Shown one piece after another: positions 1 through 7,515 of a DNA stretch of 50,621 nt; position 1 is the first letter of the stretch; every line of letters begins with the position of its first letter. The position numbers were made by a program, and so were the translations under genes. The stretch covers positions 1 through 50,621 of the forward strand of contig JAFPUF010000088.1 of NCBI GenBank assembly GCA_017395545.1, read 5' to 3'. The notes beneath the pieces are model-generated. The model had not been told where the DNA came from. It did not search any database and saw nothing but the letters and a program-made list of their open reading frames with translations. The DNA comes from Treponema sp. GTDB taxonomy: Bacteria; Spirochaetota; Spirochaetia; Treponematales; Treponemataceae.

Positions 1-140
1 AGTTCTATATTTGTCATGTTTTGAAATTCTGTCTCGCTGATTAGCTAAAAAACTATTTGAGAGTTGAGTTGGTGCTGATATATACGGCGGATTACCGATG
101 ACAATATCAAATCCGCTACTGGTGCTTTCATTCGTTCGGT
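1..140 (-). pseudogene. 5'-truncated N6-adenine DNA methyltransferase fragment
   Basis: Read on the minus strand, this stretch translates without a stop and contains GFDIVIGNPPYIS followed by a basic stretch that runs off the window edge. The NPPY tetrapeptide after a GFDIVIG strand is the catalytic motif IV of N6-adenine methyltransferases, as in type IIG/Eco57I-like and BREX PglX enzymes. The frame stays open back to a TGA at 181-183, but between there and the motif there is no ATG, GTG or TTG, and the N-terminal SAM-binding half expected upstream is missing because the recombinase gene sits there. I therefore call it a gene remnant that lost its 5' half, probably by recombination at the recombinase end. 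The part beyond the window cannot be judged. Confidence 0.6.
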
Positions 141-734
141 TTAATTCAACGTTTTTAGGAACCTGTAAAGGGTTGTGCGGTCAACATTTAATTCTTTTGC
201 AAGCTGAGTCTTTGTACATCCTTTGGATAAGCGAAGAAGAATATAATCTTCTTTTCCTGTCAATTTTGTATATGAATTATGAGAGCCTTTGATTCTTCCA
301 ATTTGGACACCTTCAGCTTTCTTCCGGGCTAAAGCTTCTTTTGTTCGTTGACTGATTAAATTTCTCTCAATTTCTGCACTTAAACCAAAGGCAAATGCAA
401 GAACTTTGCTTTGAATGTCATCACCAAGACGATAATTATCTTTAATTGTCCAAACCTTACATTCCTTATTCATACAAACATTAAGGATTTCCATAATCAT
501 GAATAGATTTCGGCCTAACCGGGACAATTCAGCACAAATAATAAGGTCATTTTTCTGAACTTTATTAAGCAATTTTCCCAATTTTCGTTTATCGTAATTC
601 TTACAGCCACTTATTGTTTCTTCAATCCAACCATCAATATTAAGATGTTCTTTATTACAGAAATTAGTAATCTCAAACCGCTGGTTTTCCACAGTCTGCT
701 TATCAGTGCTGACTCTTATATAGCCGTATGTCAT
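141..734 (-). CDS. Serine recombinase (resolvase/invertase family)
   Basis: Small serine recombinase of about 197 residues that would cut and rejoin DNA at a specific site through a serine-DNA linkage. The N-terminal catalytic domain begins YIRVSTDKQ with Arg7 and nucleophile Ser9, and continues with the SRLGRN motif. The long E-helix region (AEIERNLISQRTKEALARKK) is followed by a C-terminal Hin-type helix-turn-helix around TQLAKELNVDRTTLYRFL. The start is set at the ATG at 734 because GGAGG lies five bases before it; a longer frame from 746 would place that site inside the gene. The length is normal for resolvases and invertases. Base composition is much more AT-rich than the genes to the right, suggesting a mobile origin. 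It abuts a methyltransferase fragment on its 3' side. Whether it resolves, inverts or transposes cannot be told from sequence. Confidence 0.9.
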   Translation of the reverse strand: MTYGYIRVSTDKQTVENQRFEITNFCNKEHLNIDGWIEETISGCKNYDKRKLGKLLNKVQKNDLIICAELSRLGRNLFMIMEILNVCMNKECKVWTIKDNYRLGDDIQSKVLAFAFGLSAEIERNLISQRTKEALARKKAEGVQIGRIKGSHNSYTKLTGKEDYILLRLSKGCTKTQLAKELNVDRTTLYRFLKTLN

Positions 735-997
735 AGAATCCTCCAATTATATTTAATCAAATGTATCATGAATAATTTTTCAACGGACTTATAAGATACG
801 AGTACAAGTCATCATTTATTAACTGTTATTCCTTTCATATTTGAAAGCAATAAAAAAAAAGACGTTCAGAAGGCGGAAATCTTCTACAAGATATAAAACC
901 TGTGAAATTTCTGAGAACTATTTACTGTCTTATTTAAAATGAGAAATTGATGTAATTCTAAAAATTTAAGTAAATATTTTAAGTATTTCGAGAATTG

Positions 998-1102
998 AGA
1001 TGAGTTCAGATGAGCTACCATGAATAGATTTTTTTCAAAATTCATGATGTAATTTAAATATCGTGGTAGAAAGCCACAGTTTTTACTTATCAGAACTCAT
1101 CT
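998..1102. other. Nested inverted repeat upstream of recombinase; candidate recombination site
   Basis: The 624-base gap between the recombinase and uxaC (735-1370) has no convincing gene. Its AT-rich half contains inverted repeats nested around one centre: AGATGAGTTC (998-1007) with GAACTCATCT (1093-1102), CTACCA (1015-1020) with TGGTAG (1064-1069), and CATGAAT (1019-1025) with ATTCATG (1040-1046). Small serine recombinases often act at compound sites next to their own gene, so this is a reasonable candidate site. That role is inference; the palindromes are directly visible. Confidence 0.35.
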
Positions 1103-1128
1103 AAGCTCAAATCAGAACAATTTTTATC

Positions 1129-1370
1129 GAGGGTGTGCCCGGGAGGCGCCCCTGCGCCAGGGATAGTAGCAGCAGCCCGACAGGGCTGTTCTCCCCTGGA
1201 GGATTATGAGCGTAAGCGAATGAGCAGCCGGGGGAGAATGGAGCGCGGTTAGCGCGGAACTGCGGATAGCCCGGCCCGCCGGAGCCGTAAGGCATCGGCG
1301 GGGGTGCTCTGAAAATTACAGACGGCCGTACCACGAAGCGATTGCGTAGTAGCGGCGGATGTGCCCGAAA
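1129..1370. repeat. GC-rich hairpin-rich intergenic element
   Basis: This block is sharply GC-rich between the AT-rich accessory edge and uxaC, and it ends right at the uxaC stop codon. It holds several hairpins: GGCGC/GCGCC (about 1146-1159), AGCCC/GGGCT (about 1173-1186), TTCTCCCC with GGGGAGAA, and CCCGCCGG with a near-complementary TCGGCGGG. The 8-mer TGTGCCCG occurs at both edges (1134-1141 and 1360-1367), as a target duplication or paired boundary would. A 75-codon minus-strand frame inside is not credible coding sequence. It resembles dispersed intergenic elements seen in other gut bacterial genomes, but that is an impression I cannot verify here. Confidence 0.5.
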
Positions 1371-2780
1371 TTATTTTCCGAAGTAAGCCAGTGCGTTACC
1401 GAATGAAATGTCTTTGACAATCTTAATCAGCATATCCATGTCATCCGGATATTCGCCGTTCTCGACCCAGCCGCCGATTACATTACAGAGAATGCGTCGG
1501 AAGTATTCGTGGCGTGAGTATGAGAGGAAGCTTCGGCTGTCTGTGAGCATACCAACGAATGCCGGAATCATGCCCAGGTTGCCAAGAACTTTAATCTGCT
1601 GCTCCATGCCGTCGCGATGGTCACAGAACCACCAGCCTGAACCAAGCTGGATTTTGCCCTTGATGCCGCCGCCCTGGAAACATCCCATGATTGTTCCGAT
1701 TGAGTAGTAGTCTTTCGGGTTCAATGTGTAAAGGATTGTTTTTGGCATGCCGCCTTTTTCCTCGATGAGGTTCATAAGTCCGGCGAGGTTCTCAGCCATT
1801 GGTTTGTCGTGGCTTCCGTCGAAACCTGTGTCAGGGCCGAGTTTCTTGAACATTGCCTTGTTGTTGTCGCGGATTGCGTTCATGTGCCACTGCTGGACGA
1901 TGCCTTTCTGCTCATAAGCACGACCGAGGGCAACGAGAACCTTTGTTTTGTAAGCTTCAGCTTCTGCTTCGCTGATTGCTTCGCCGTTGAGTGCCCGTGC
2001 GACAACTGCATCGATGTTTGCGTCAGTGTCGATTTTGCATGGAGGGTATTCAAGAGCGTGGTCAGAAGCGCGGCATCCGTTTTCGATGAAGAAGTCCAAT
2101 CGTTTGATGAGGGCTGCGATTACATCGTCAGAAGTCTTGATGTTGATTCCACTAACTTCCGATAGTTTGGCAATATAGTCTTTGTAAGTCGGAAGATTGA
2201 TGTTGATTGCTTTGTCCGGGCGGTATGACGGGCGGACTTTTGTGTTGATTTTTCCGATTGGAGCGGTTCCGGCTGCGATTGCCTTGTGATATTCGAGGGA
2301 ATCAATCGGGTCGTCTGTTGTTCCGACTGCGTAAACATGGAATTTCTCGAAGATTCCTTTTACTGAAAGCTCGTCGCTCTGCAGCATTTCGTTTGCTTTT
2401 TCCCAGATTCGTGGAGCTGATTTTACTGTGAGCGGCTCGTCGATTCCGAAATAGCGCTGAAGCTCAAGGTGTGTCCAATGATAAAGTGGGTTTCCGATGA
2501 GGTGCTCGATTGTTTCTGCCCATTTGAGGAATTTTTCGTAATCAGGTTTGTCGCCTGTGATGTAGTCTTCGGTTACGCCGTAGGTGCGCATCTGTCGCCA
2601 TTTGTAGTGGTCGCCGCCGAGCCAGATTTCAGTGAGGTTCTTGAATTTTTTGTTCTCTGCAATCTGTGCCGGAATAAGATGACAGTGATAGTCCCAGAGA
2701 GGCTCGTTTTTGCAGGCCTCAAACAACTTCTGAGCAGTTTTTGTCTCAAGAAGGAAGTCTTTGTCCATGAATTTTTTCAT
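1371..2780 (-). CDS. uxaC: Glucuronate isomerase (uronate isomerase)
   Basis: UxaC interconverts D-glucuronate and D-fructuronate, or D-galacturonate and D-tagaturonate, the first cytoplasmic step in using the sugar acids released from pectin. The 469-residue length matches the E. coli enzyme closely. The N-terminal LWDYHCHLIPAQIAE carries the metal-binding HxH of this amidohydrolase-superfamily family, and the C-terminal half has the expected WWFCDHRDGMEQQ and LTDSRSFLSYSRHEYFRR stretches. The start at 2780 has a GGAG site about seven bases upstream. It lies downstream of, and in the same direction as, the cyclase operon, from which it is separated by a strong hairpin at 2867-2922, so it probably has its own promoter. 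Together with the KdgK-like kinase at 6403 and the pectate lyases it forms a galacturonate/glucuronate route. Confidence 0.97.
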   Translation of the reverse strand: MKKFMDKDFLLETKTAQKLFEACKNEPLWDYHCHLIPAQIAENKKFKNLTEIWLGGDHYKWRQMRTYGVTEDYITGDKPDYEKFLKWAETIEHLIGNPLYHWTHLELQRYFGIDEPLTVKSAPRIWEKANEMLQSDELSVKGIFEKFHVYAVGTTDDPIDSLEYHKAIAAGTAPIGKINTKVRPSYRPDKAININLPTYKDYIAKLSEVSGINIKTSDDVIAALIKRLDFFIENGCRASDHALEYPPCKIDTDANIDAVVARALNGEAISEAEAEAYKTKVLVALGRAYEQKGIVQQWHMNAIRDNNKAMFKKLGPDTGFDGSHDKPMAENLAGLMNLIEEKGGMPKTILYTLNPKDYYSIGTIMGCFQGGGIKGKIQLGSGWWFCDHRDGMEQQIKVLGNLGMIPAFVGMLTDSRSFLSYSRHEYFRRILCNVIGGWVENGEYPDDMDMLIKIVKDISFGNALAYFGK

Positions 2781-2866
2781 TTGTAACTCCAGTTCGACCC
2801 GTTTTTATGGAATCGAAAAAATTTGGAGACATTATAGCACTAAAATAATAAGAAATAAAGTAGTGA

Positions 2867-2922
2867 GTCAAATGTCGAGTTTTGAACTTAATCGCCCATA
2901 AATTCAAAACTCGACATTTGAC
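2867..2922 (-). terminator. Perfect 20-bp inverted repeat after the cyclase gene
   Basis: Left arm 2867-2886 and right arm 2903-2922 are exact reverse complements over 20 bases, around a 16-base loop. It lies four bases beyond the stop codon of the cyclase gene, where a terminator would be expected. The run of T on the minus-strand exit side is weak, whereas the plus-strand side has TTTTATTTTT, so termination strength is uncertain. The length and perfection are unusual for an ordinary terminator. Confidence 0.6.
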
Positions 2923-2925
2923 CTT

Positions 2926-4968
2926 TTATTTTTCTGTTGCCCGCAGGATTCCGTCCCAGTTTTCAGGCGGATTCTGAATCAGCTTTTCGCACTTTTCGAT
3001 GAATTTCTGCGAAGGAGCGTCATCTGAGTTTGATACGAATTTTTCTTTTGCCGCAATAAAATCACCTTTTTCAAACAAACCGTATGCTTCGTCGTAGATT
3101 TTTCGTTCCGGCGCAATTTCTTCAAAATCCCGTTCGCACATTGGAACAAATACTTTTACGCCCTCTTTTTTGCCAACGACAGCAATGTTTGAAACCGGGC
3201 GGAATTTGTATTCGCAGGCGTTTTCAAGCGCACTTTTCATCGTGGCTTCACTGCACATTGTGAATGTACCAAACTGTTTGTTGATTCCTTCGAGACGGCT
3301 CGCGAGATTTACGGTATCGCCCATCATCGTATAGTCAAAGCGGCTTCTGCTTCCCATGTTGCCGACAACGGCTTTTCCGGTGTTAAGGCCTATTCTCTGA
3401 ACGAAAGGTTTTCCGGTGACTTTCGTAAGTTCATCCTGCATCTCGCGGAGTTTTTTCTGGCATGCCATGGCCGCATCAACCGCCCTTTTTGCGTGATCCG
3501 CCTGATTAGTCGGCGCTCCCCAGAATGCGATAATTGCGTCACCTTCGTATTTGTCGATTGTACCGCCGTGAGCAAGGATTATGTCCGTCATTGCGCTCAG
3601 GTATTTATTGAGCAGGTCGGTCAGTTCTTTTGGAGTTAGTTTTTCAGAAATCGAAGTGAATCCCTGAACGTCCGAAAAATAAGCCGTAATTTCTTTTTCT
3701 TCGCCGCCAAGATGAAGCATTTCCGGATTTTCAATCAGATTTTCGATTACAGCTGGGCTCAGGTACTGCCTGAACGCAGACTTGAGGTAGCGTTTCTGAT
3801 GTCCCTCCGTCATGTAATCCTCAAAAACTGCCGTTATGTACGAGAGAATAAAAACGAAAACAGGAAGCGCAAAAGGCAGAATCAGACCTGCGATAAAAGC
3901 CCCGTAAGAAATCGTGCAATACAGGATAACAATGCCGGCTGTAACAAGCGTTTTGATTATGAGTGAAGAAATTTTTGCCTGCTTTATCGAGCGTCCAAGA
4001 AAAAATCCCCCGAAAACACAAAAAATAACGAGCAGAACTGATGCAGAAAGCGGAAAGTCGCTGAGATAGTTTTTTTGAAGAATCGTGTCGAGCTGGCACA
4101 GGTGAACGCCGACTCCCGGGTAAGTCGCAGAAACGGGAGAAGCACAGATATCAAAAAGTCCGGGCGCATAAAGACCAAGAAAGACATAAGAATCCTTGAA
4201 CTGCTCCGGCGGAATATAATCTTCATCACCGTTTTCAAGAGCTTCACCGGACGCACCGTTTTTTTCGATTCTCAGTTCGCTTTCAAGAATCTGCTTTGCC
4301 GTGTACGGCACAAACTGACTCAAATCCTTTGCGTAGCGAACATACATCCCGCCGTTCTTTGCGCGCGGAATCGAATCAAGGTCAATCTGTCCGTTTTTAA
4401 CGAGATAACTCGCAATTGAAAGGCCATATTCCCCGTTTCCCGACGGCTCGACCGGACTTCTTCTGGCAACCCTGTCACCATCGAGGCTCGAACTTACATT
4501 TCCCAGGAGCGCTGCGCTGTCACGAAGGCTTTGAATCGGGAGCGTCGGCTCACTTTCGTCATTCTCGTAAAAAACAGTCTGAATTACCCGGCCGAATTTT
4601 CCGGCGCTTTCTGCAAATTTTTCGTCATCCGCACTGCCGTAAACCGAGGGCTCTGAATAAATCATATCGAAAGCAAAGCTTGCAGCCCCGGCACGGTTAA
4701 AATAATCCAGGATTTTTGCGTAAGATTCGCGCGGCCAGGGCCACCCCCAGCCAAGCTCATTTTTTGCCCAGTCAAGGCTTTCCTGATCAATCAAAACAAG
4801 GGAAATTTCTTCTGACGGTGAGAAGTGCGCAGAAGAAAGTGTCATTCTGGTATCATAAGATTTATTCTCGGCCCAGTCGAGAATTCCCGTAAAGCCCGTT
4901 CCAGATGCCACCCCAAGAAGAACCGCCAGCGAAATGACCGTCTCCCGTATTCGTTTGATTTTCTTCAT
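2926..4968 (-). CDS. CHASE2-domain membrane adenylate/guanylate cyclase
   Basis: A 680-residue class III nucleotide cyclase that would make cAMP (or cGMP) in the cytoplasm in response to an extracytoplasmic signal. An N-terminal membrane segment (about 10-30) leads into a CHASE2 sensor domain (about 35-300) with the typical WGWPWPRESYA and FDMIYSEP stretches. Three transmembrane segments follow (about 305-390), then the catalytic domain. Metal-binding aspartates are visible in AYFSDVQGFTS and DKYEGDAIIAFWG, and the transition-state Asn/Arg in GDTVNLASRLEG. The C-terminus ends in a short helical repeat and NPPENWDGI, a tail also present on the second cyclase at 22430. It is the last gene of a same-strand run (kdgK, SH3 protein, M48 peptidase, cyclase), nine bases after the peptidase. 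AAGG before the start is a weak ribosome site. Confidence 0.93.
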   Translation of the reverse strand: MKKIKRIRETVISLAVLLGVASGTGFTGILDWAENKSYDTRMTLSSAHFSPSEEISLVLIDQESLDWAKNELGWGWPWPRESYAKILDYFNRAGAASFAFDMIYSEPSVYGSADDEKFAESAGKFGRVIQTVFYENDESEPTLPIQSLRDSAALLGNVSSSLDGDRVARRSPVEPSGNGEYGLSIASYLVKNGQIDLDSIPRAKNGGMYVRYAKDLSQFVPYTAKQILESELRIEKNGASGEALENGDEDYIPPEQFKDSYVFLGLYAPGLFDICASPVSATYPGVGVHLCQLDTILQKNYLSDFPLSASVLLVIFCVFGGFFLGRSIKQAKISSLIIKTLVTAGIVILYCTISYGAFIAGLILPFALPVFVFILSYITAVFEDYMTEGHQKRYLKSAFRQYLSPAVIENLIENPEMLHLGGEEKEITAYFSDVQGFTSISEKLTPKELTDLLNKYLSAMTDIILAHGGTIDKYEGDAIIAFWGAPTNQADHAKRAVDAAMACQKKLREMQDELTKVTGKPFVQRIGLNTGKAVVGNMGSRSRFDYTMMGDTVNLASRLEGINKQFGTFTMCSEATMKSALENACEYKFRPVSNIAVVGKKEGVKVFVPMCERDFEEIAPERKIYDEAYGLFEKGDFIAAKEKFVSNSDDAPSQKFIEKCEKLIQNPPENWDGILRATEK

Positions 4969-4977
4969 AAATAAACC

Positions 4978-5895
4978 TTATTTATTTTTTGCAAATCTTG
5001 CAGTCCGGAAATTTGTCGTGTCTGAAGGAAGGCTGAGTTTTGCAAGTTCCTTGTTCACGTTTGCAATCCGCTTTTCAGGAGACGGATGGGTTTTGTACAT
5101 ACCGCCGGTTTTTCCCGCCTGTGAAGATTTTAAGAGGCTGAGCATATCGAGCATGGCGCGCGGATTGTAGCCGGAGAGAGACATAAGGGTAAGCGCACGG
5201 GCATCCGCATCGAATTCCTGTGACTGCGAATAACCGTTGTTCACCATATTTGTGACTACATCGCCGACCATATCGTTCATAGTGTTCGCAAGTTCTGCGT
5301 CTTTTTTAGCAACGGCAACGGCAGCACCAGCCGCATTTATTCCGGCACTTGTCCACCGGCTCGTTTTTATTGCCTTGAGGCTGTGCTGAAGCTGAATATG
5401 AGCCATTTCGTGAGCGATTGTCGCCGCGACTGCGTCCTCACTGTTCGTGCAGGCTAAAAGTCCGCTCGTGATGAAGATGTGTCCGCCGCTTGTTGCGAAA
5501 GCATTCACTTCGGATGAATCAAGAATAACGACATGATAGCCGTTGAAAGGCTCAGGGTTCGCAGAGTTAATAGCGATTGTATTGCAGATTTTGTTGAGAT
5601 ACGCCTGCTTTACAGGATTGTACTGAATTCTGTAGTTCGTAAGAATCGTAGCCGCGACCGCCCGTCCGATGTAATATTCGTTTTCAGGAGTGATGTCTTC
5701 CATGGCTTTTGAGACCGAAGCACCTGCGTTTAAGGCCGCCCCTGCCTCACCATAGCCTGCCGCATTCGCAATTTCTCCAGCCGCAGAAAGAACACTCGTA
5801 AAACCGCTTGAAGTCGCACAGCCCCCCAGCAGAAGAAAACTTCCTGCAATCAGCGGAAAAAGGGCTTTTTTCAATTTTTTATTTTCAGCTTTCAT
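4978..5895 (-). CDS. M48-family metallopeptidase lipoprotein
   Basis: Zinc metalloprotease of the M48 (HtpX/BepA/LoiP-like) family, predicted to be anchored in the periplasmic face of a membrane. The N-terminus has a lipoprotein signal with lipobox LLGGC (Cys26). The zinc site HEMAH is in the stretch AATIAHEMAHIQLQH, and the downstream third-ligand region is FDADARALTLM. Members of this family without large membrane domains usually act in outer-membrane protein quality control. The ATG at 5895 is chosen because GGGGAGG lies eight bases before it; a GTG at 5904 would extend the protein by three residues with no usable ribosome site. The upstream SH3 gene stops one base before this start, so the two are translationally coupled. 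Confidence 0.92.
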   Translation of the reverse strand: MKAENKKLKKALFPLIAGSFLLLGGCATSSGFTSVLSAAGEIANAAGYGEAGAALNAGASVSKAMEDITPENEYYIGRAVAATILTNYRIQYNPVKQAYLNKICNTIAINSANPEPFNGYHVVILDSSEVNAFATSGGHIFITSGLLACTNSEDAVAATIAHEMAHIQLQHSLKAIKTSRWTSAGINAAGAAVAVAKKDAELANTMNDMVGDVVTNMVNNGYSQSQEFDADARALTLMSLSGYNPRAMLDMLSLLKSSQAGKTGGMYKTHPSPEKRIANVNKELAKLSLPSDTTNFRTARFAKNK

Positions 5896-5896
5896 T

Positions 5897-6379
5897 TTAC
5901 TCACCTCCCCTCAAGTGACCTTCCGTAATGAATTCGGAAAGTTCGTTCTCAGAAACGGTGATTTTTTCGATTTCGTCCACCTTTGCGTAATCAAGATTTC
6001 CGTTCGATGATTTGAAAGCCTTTTCGGCCTCCGCAGAGAATCCTTTTCCGGCAAGCGCAAGCTCGTTTGAAGAGGCGTTTACGGAACTTCCGCCTGATTT
6101 CGAGATTTTTTTTGTCGTCAGACTTCCGTTTGGAATCCAGCCGGCAAGTGAAGAATTTGACGAAAGCCGGACTTTTGTTTTTTTAGAGCCGCTCTCAACA
6201 ACGATTAAATTGTCGCCATAAGAGACTTTTCCGACAGATTTCGCAAAAAGTCCCGTACCGTCCTTAAGAACCGCTGATTTTACGGAAACATAAACCTTCG
6301 CCCCGTTTTTGAATGAAGCTGCAAACACAAGGCCGGCACAGACAGCGAACGCCCCCAAAAAGCAGACAATTTTTTTCAT
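5897..6379 (-). CDS. Exported protein with bacterial SH3-like domain
   Basis: A 160-residue secreted protein. Residues 1-21 form a clear signal peptide ending in VFAAS. Residues about 25-90 look like a bacterial SH3 domain: an alternating beta pattern of VYVSVKSAVLKDG, AKSVGKVSYGDNLIVV, KVRL and GWIPNGSL, the last being the typical closing strand. The C-terminal 70 residues are Ser/Ala-rich and then acidic, with no recognised fold. Such domains commonly bind peptidoglycan or protein partners. It lies directly upstream of, and is coupled to, the M48 lipoprotein, so it may be its partner in the cell envelope; this is inference. GGAG five bases before the ATG supports the start. Confidence 0.8.
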   Translation of the reverse strand: MKKIVCFLGAFAVCAGLVFAASFKNGAKVYVSVKSAVLKDGTGLFAKSVGKVSYGDNLIVVESGSKKTKVRLSSNSSLAGWIPNGSLTTKKISKSGGSSVNASSNELALAGKGFSAEAEKAFKSSNGNLDYAKVDEIEKITVSENELSEFITEGHLRGGE

Positions 6380-6402
6380 AGATTCTCCACGTTTTTGAAC
6401 TG

Positions 6403-7431
6403 TTAGCGGTTCATCTCGGACTGTTTGCCAGTCGCGTGATGAGACTTAATGATAGAACTGATTTCGCTGAAGTCTGAAAGAGGAAGATCGCCGAAAATCG
6501 TGTTCTTTGTAGCGCAGGTTGCGTTTCCAAAGTAAACTGCCTGCTGCGGGTCATTATATTTTAAGAGACCGAATATAACGCCGGCACAGTAAGCGTCACC
6601 GCTGCCGATACGGTCAACGACATCGATTTCTTTATAAGGCTCGTCCGTGTAAAATTTGTCCTCGGCCTTTGAATAAAGCAGTGATGTAAAACTGTGGACT
6701 TTCGGACTGATAACTTCGCGCATTGAAGAAGCGATGTAAGAGATGTTCGGGAAATCCTTGCAGAATTCACGGTGCATTTCTTCGAGTGAACCAGTTTTCT
6801 GGAACATACGGCGGCAGCTTTCCTCGGAGATGAAAAGAATATCAACATAAGGGAGAATCTGCCGGATTGTAGTGCGGGCAGTATCCTCGTCCCAGAGGTT
6901 TGCACGGTAGTTAACGTCGAATGCTATTTGTGTTCCCGTAGCCTTGAATTTTTTAATCATTTCGATTGCAAGATTTCTGGTGTTCTCGCTCAGAGCAAGC
7001 GTGATGCCGGAAGTGTAGAACATGCGTGTTTTTGTATAAATGTCATCAGGAATTTCAGATGGAGAAATTTTCGTGATTGAAGAATTTTTACGGTCGTAAA
7101 CAACTGTTGGTTTTCGCGGATAGGCTCCGTTTTCGTAATAGTAAATTCCAACACGCGCCTCCGGAGAATCGTCAAAAATGATGTAATCGTCACTTACGCT
7201 CGAAGCGCGGATTCTGTTTTTGATGAATGTTCCGAGCTGGTTTTTTGGAAGCCGGGTGATAAGGCCCGTGCGGAGTCCCAGAAGAGAGACGCCCGAAGCA
7301 ACATTGAGTTCGGCCCCGCCAGCGTGTTTTTTGAATGAATCGCTCTTTGAGATGAGTTCATTTACAGAAGGTGAGAGACGAAGCATTATTTCGCCAAATG
7401 TGATTAAATCAAATTCTTTTTGCTGTTCCAT
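6403..7431 (-). CDS. kdgK: PfkB-family sugar kinase, probably 2-keto-3-deoxygluconate kinase
   Basis: Ribokinase/PfkB-family kinase of about 342 residues. The N-terminus FDLITFGEIMLRLSP and the glycine-rich HAGGAELNVASGVSLLG are the substrate-lid and sugar-binding part. The C-terminal DRIGSGDAYCAGVIFG is PfkB signature 2, with the catalytic Asp in GSGDA. The FGEIMLRLSP opening and the presence of uxaC and several pectinases nearby favour 2-keto-3-deoxygluconate as substrate, the step before KDPG aldolase; fructokinase or another sugar specificity cannot be excluded. The ATG at 7431 is preferred over a TTG at 7467, which has no ribosome site. It is the first gene of a run continuing 23 bases later into the SH3 and M48 genes, and it diverges from the HDOD gene across an 84-base gap. 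Confidence 0.8.
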   Translation of the reverse strand: MEQQKEFDLITFGEIMLRLSPSVNELISKSDSFKKHAGGAELNVASGVSLLGLRTGLITRLPKNQLGTFIKNRIRASSVSDDYIIFDDSPEARVGIYYYENGAYPRKPTVVYDRKNSSITKISPSEIPDDIYTKTRMFYTSGITLALSENTRNLAIEMIKKFKATGTQIAFDVNYRANLWDEDTARTTIRQILPYVDILFISEESCRRMFQKTGSLEEMHREFCKDFPNISYIASSMREVISPKVHSFTSLLYSKAEDKFYTDEPYKEIDVVDRIGSGDAYCAGVIFGLLKYNDPQQAVYFGNATCATKNTIFGDLPLSDFSEISSIIKSHHATGKQSEMNR

Positions 7432-7477
7432 GTCTTCTATCTTATCTTTTTCTTGCTGTGTAAACAAGTGGAAGTAT

Positions 7478-7506
7478 GTGACAAAATTTTAATAATATGT
7501 TATTAT
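7478..7506 (+). promoter_or_regulatory. Promoter of the GHKL-HDOD gene, start codon close to -10
   Basis: GTGACA (7478-7483), a 17-base spacer, then TATTAT (7501-7506) preceded by an extended TG at 7498-7499. Only nine bases separate the -10 from the ATG at 7516 and there is no Shine-Dalgarno sequence, so the transcript would start within a few bases of the start codon. Confidence 0.5.
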
Positions 7507-7515
7507 TAAAAAGAT

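Noticed and set aside
1107..1334. 75-codon Pro/Gly-rich minus-strand frame
   Set aside because: Lies inside the GC-rich hairpin element; composition reflects the repeat.
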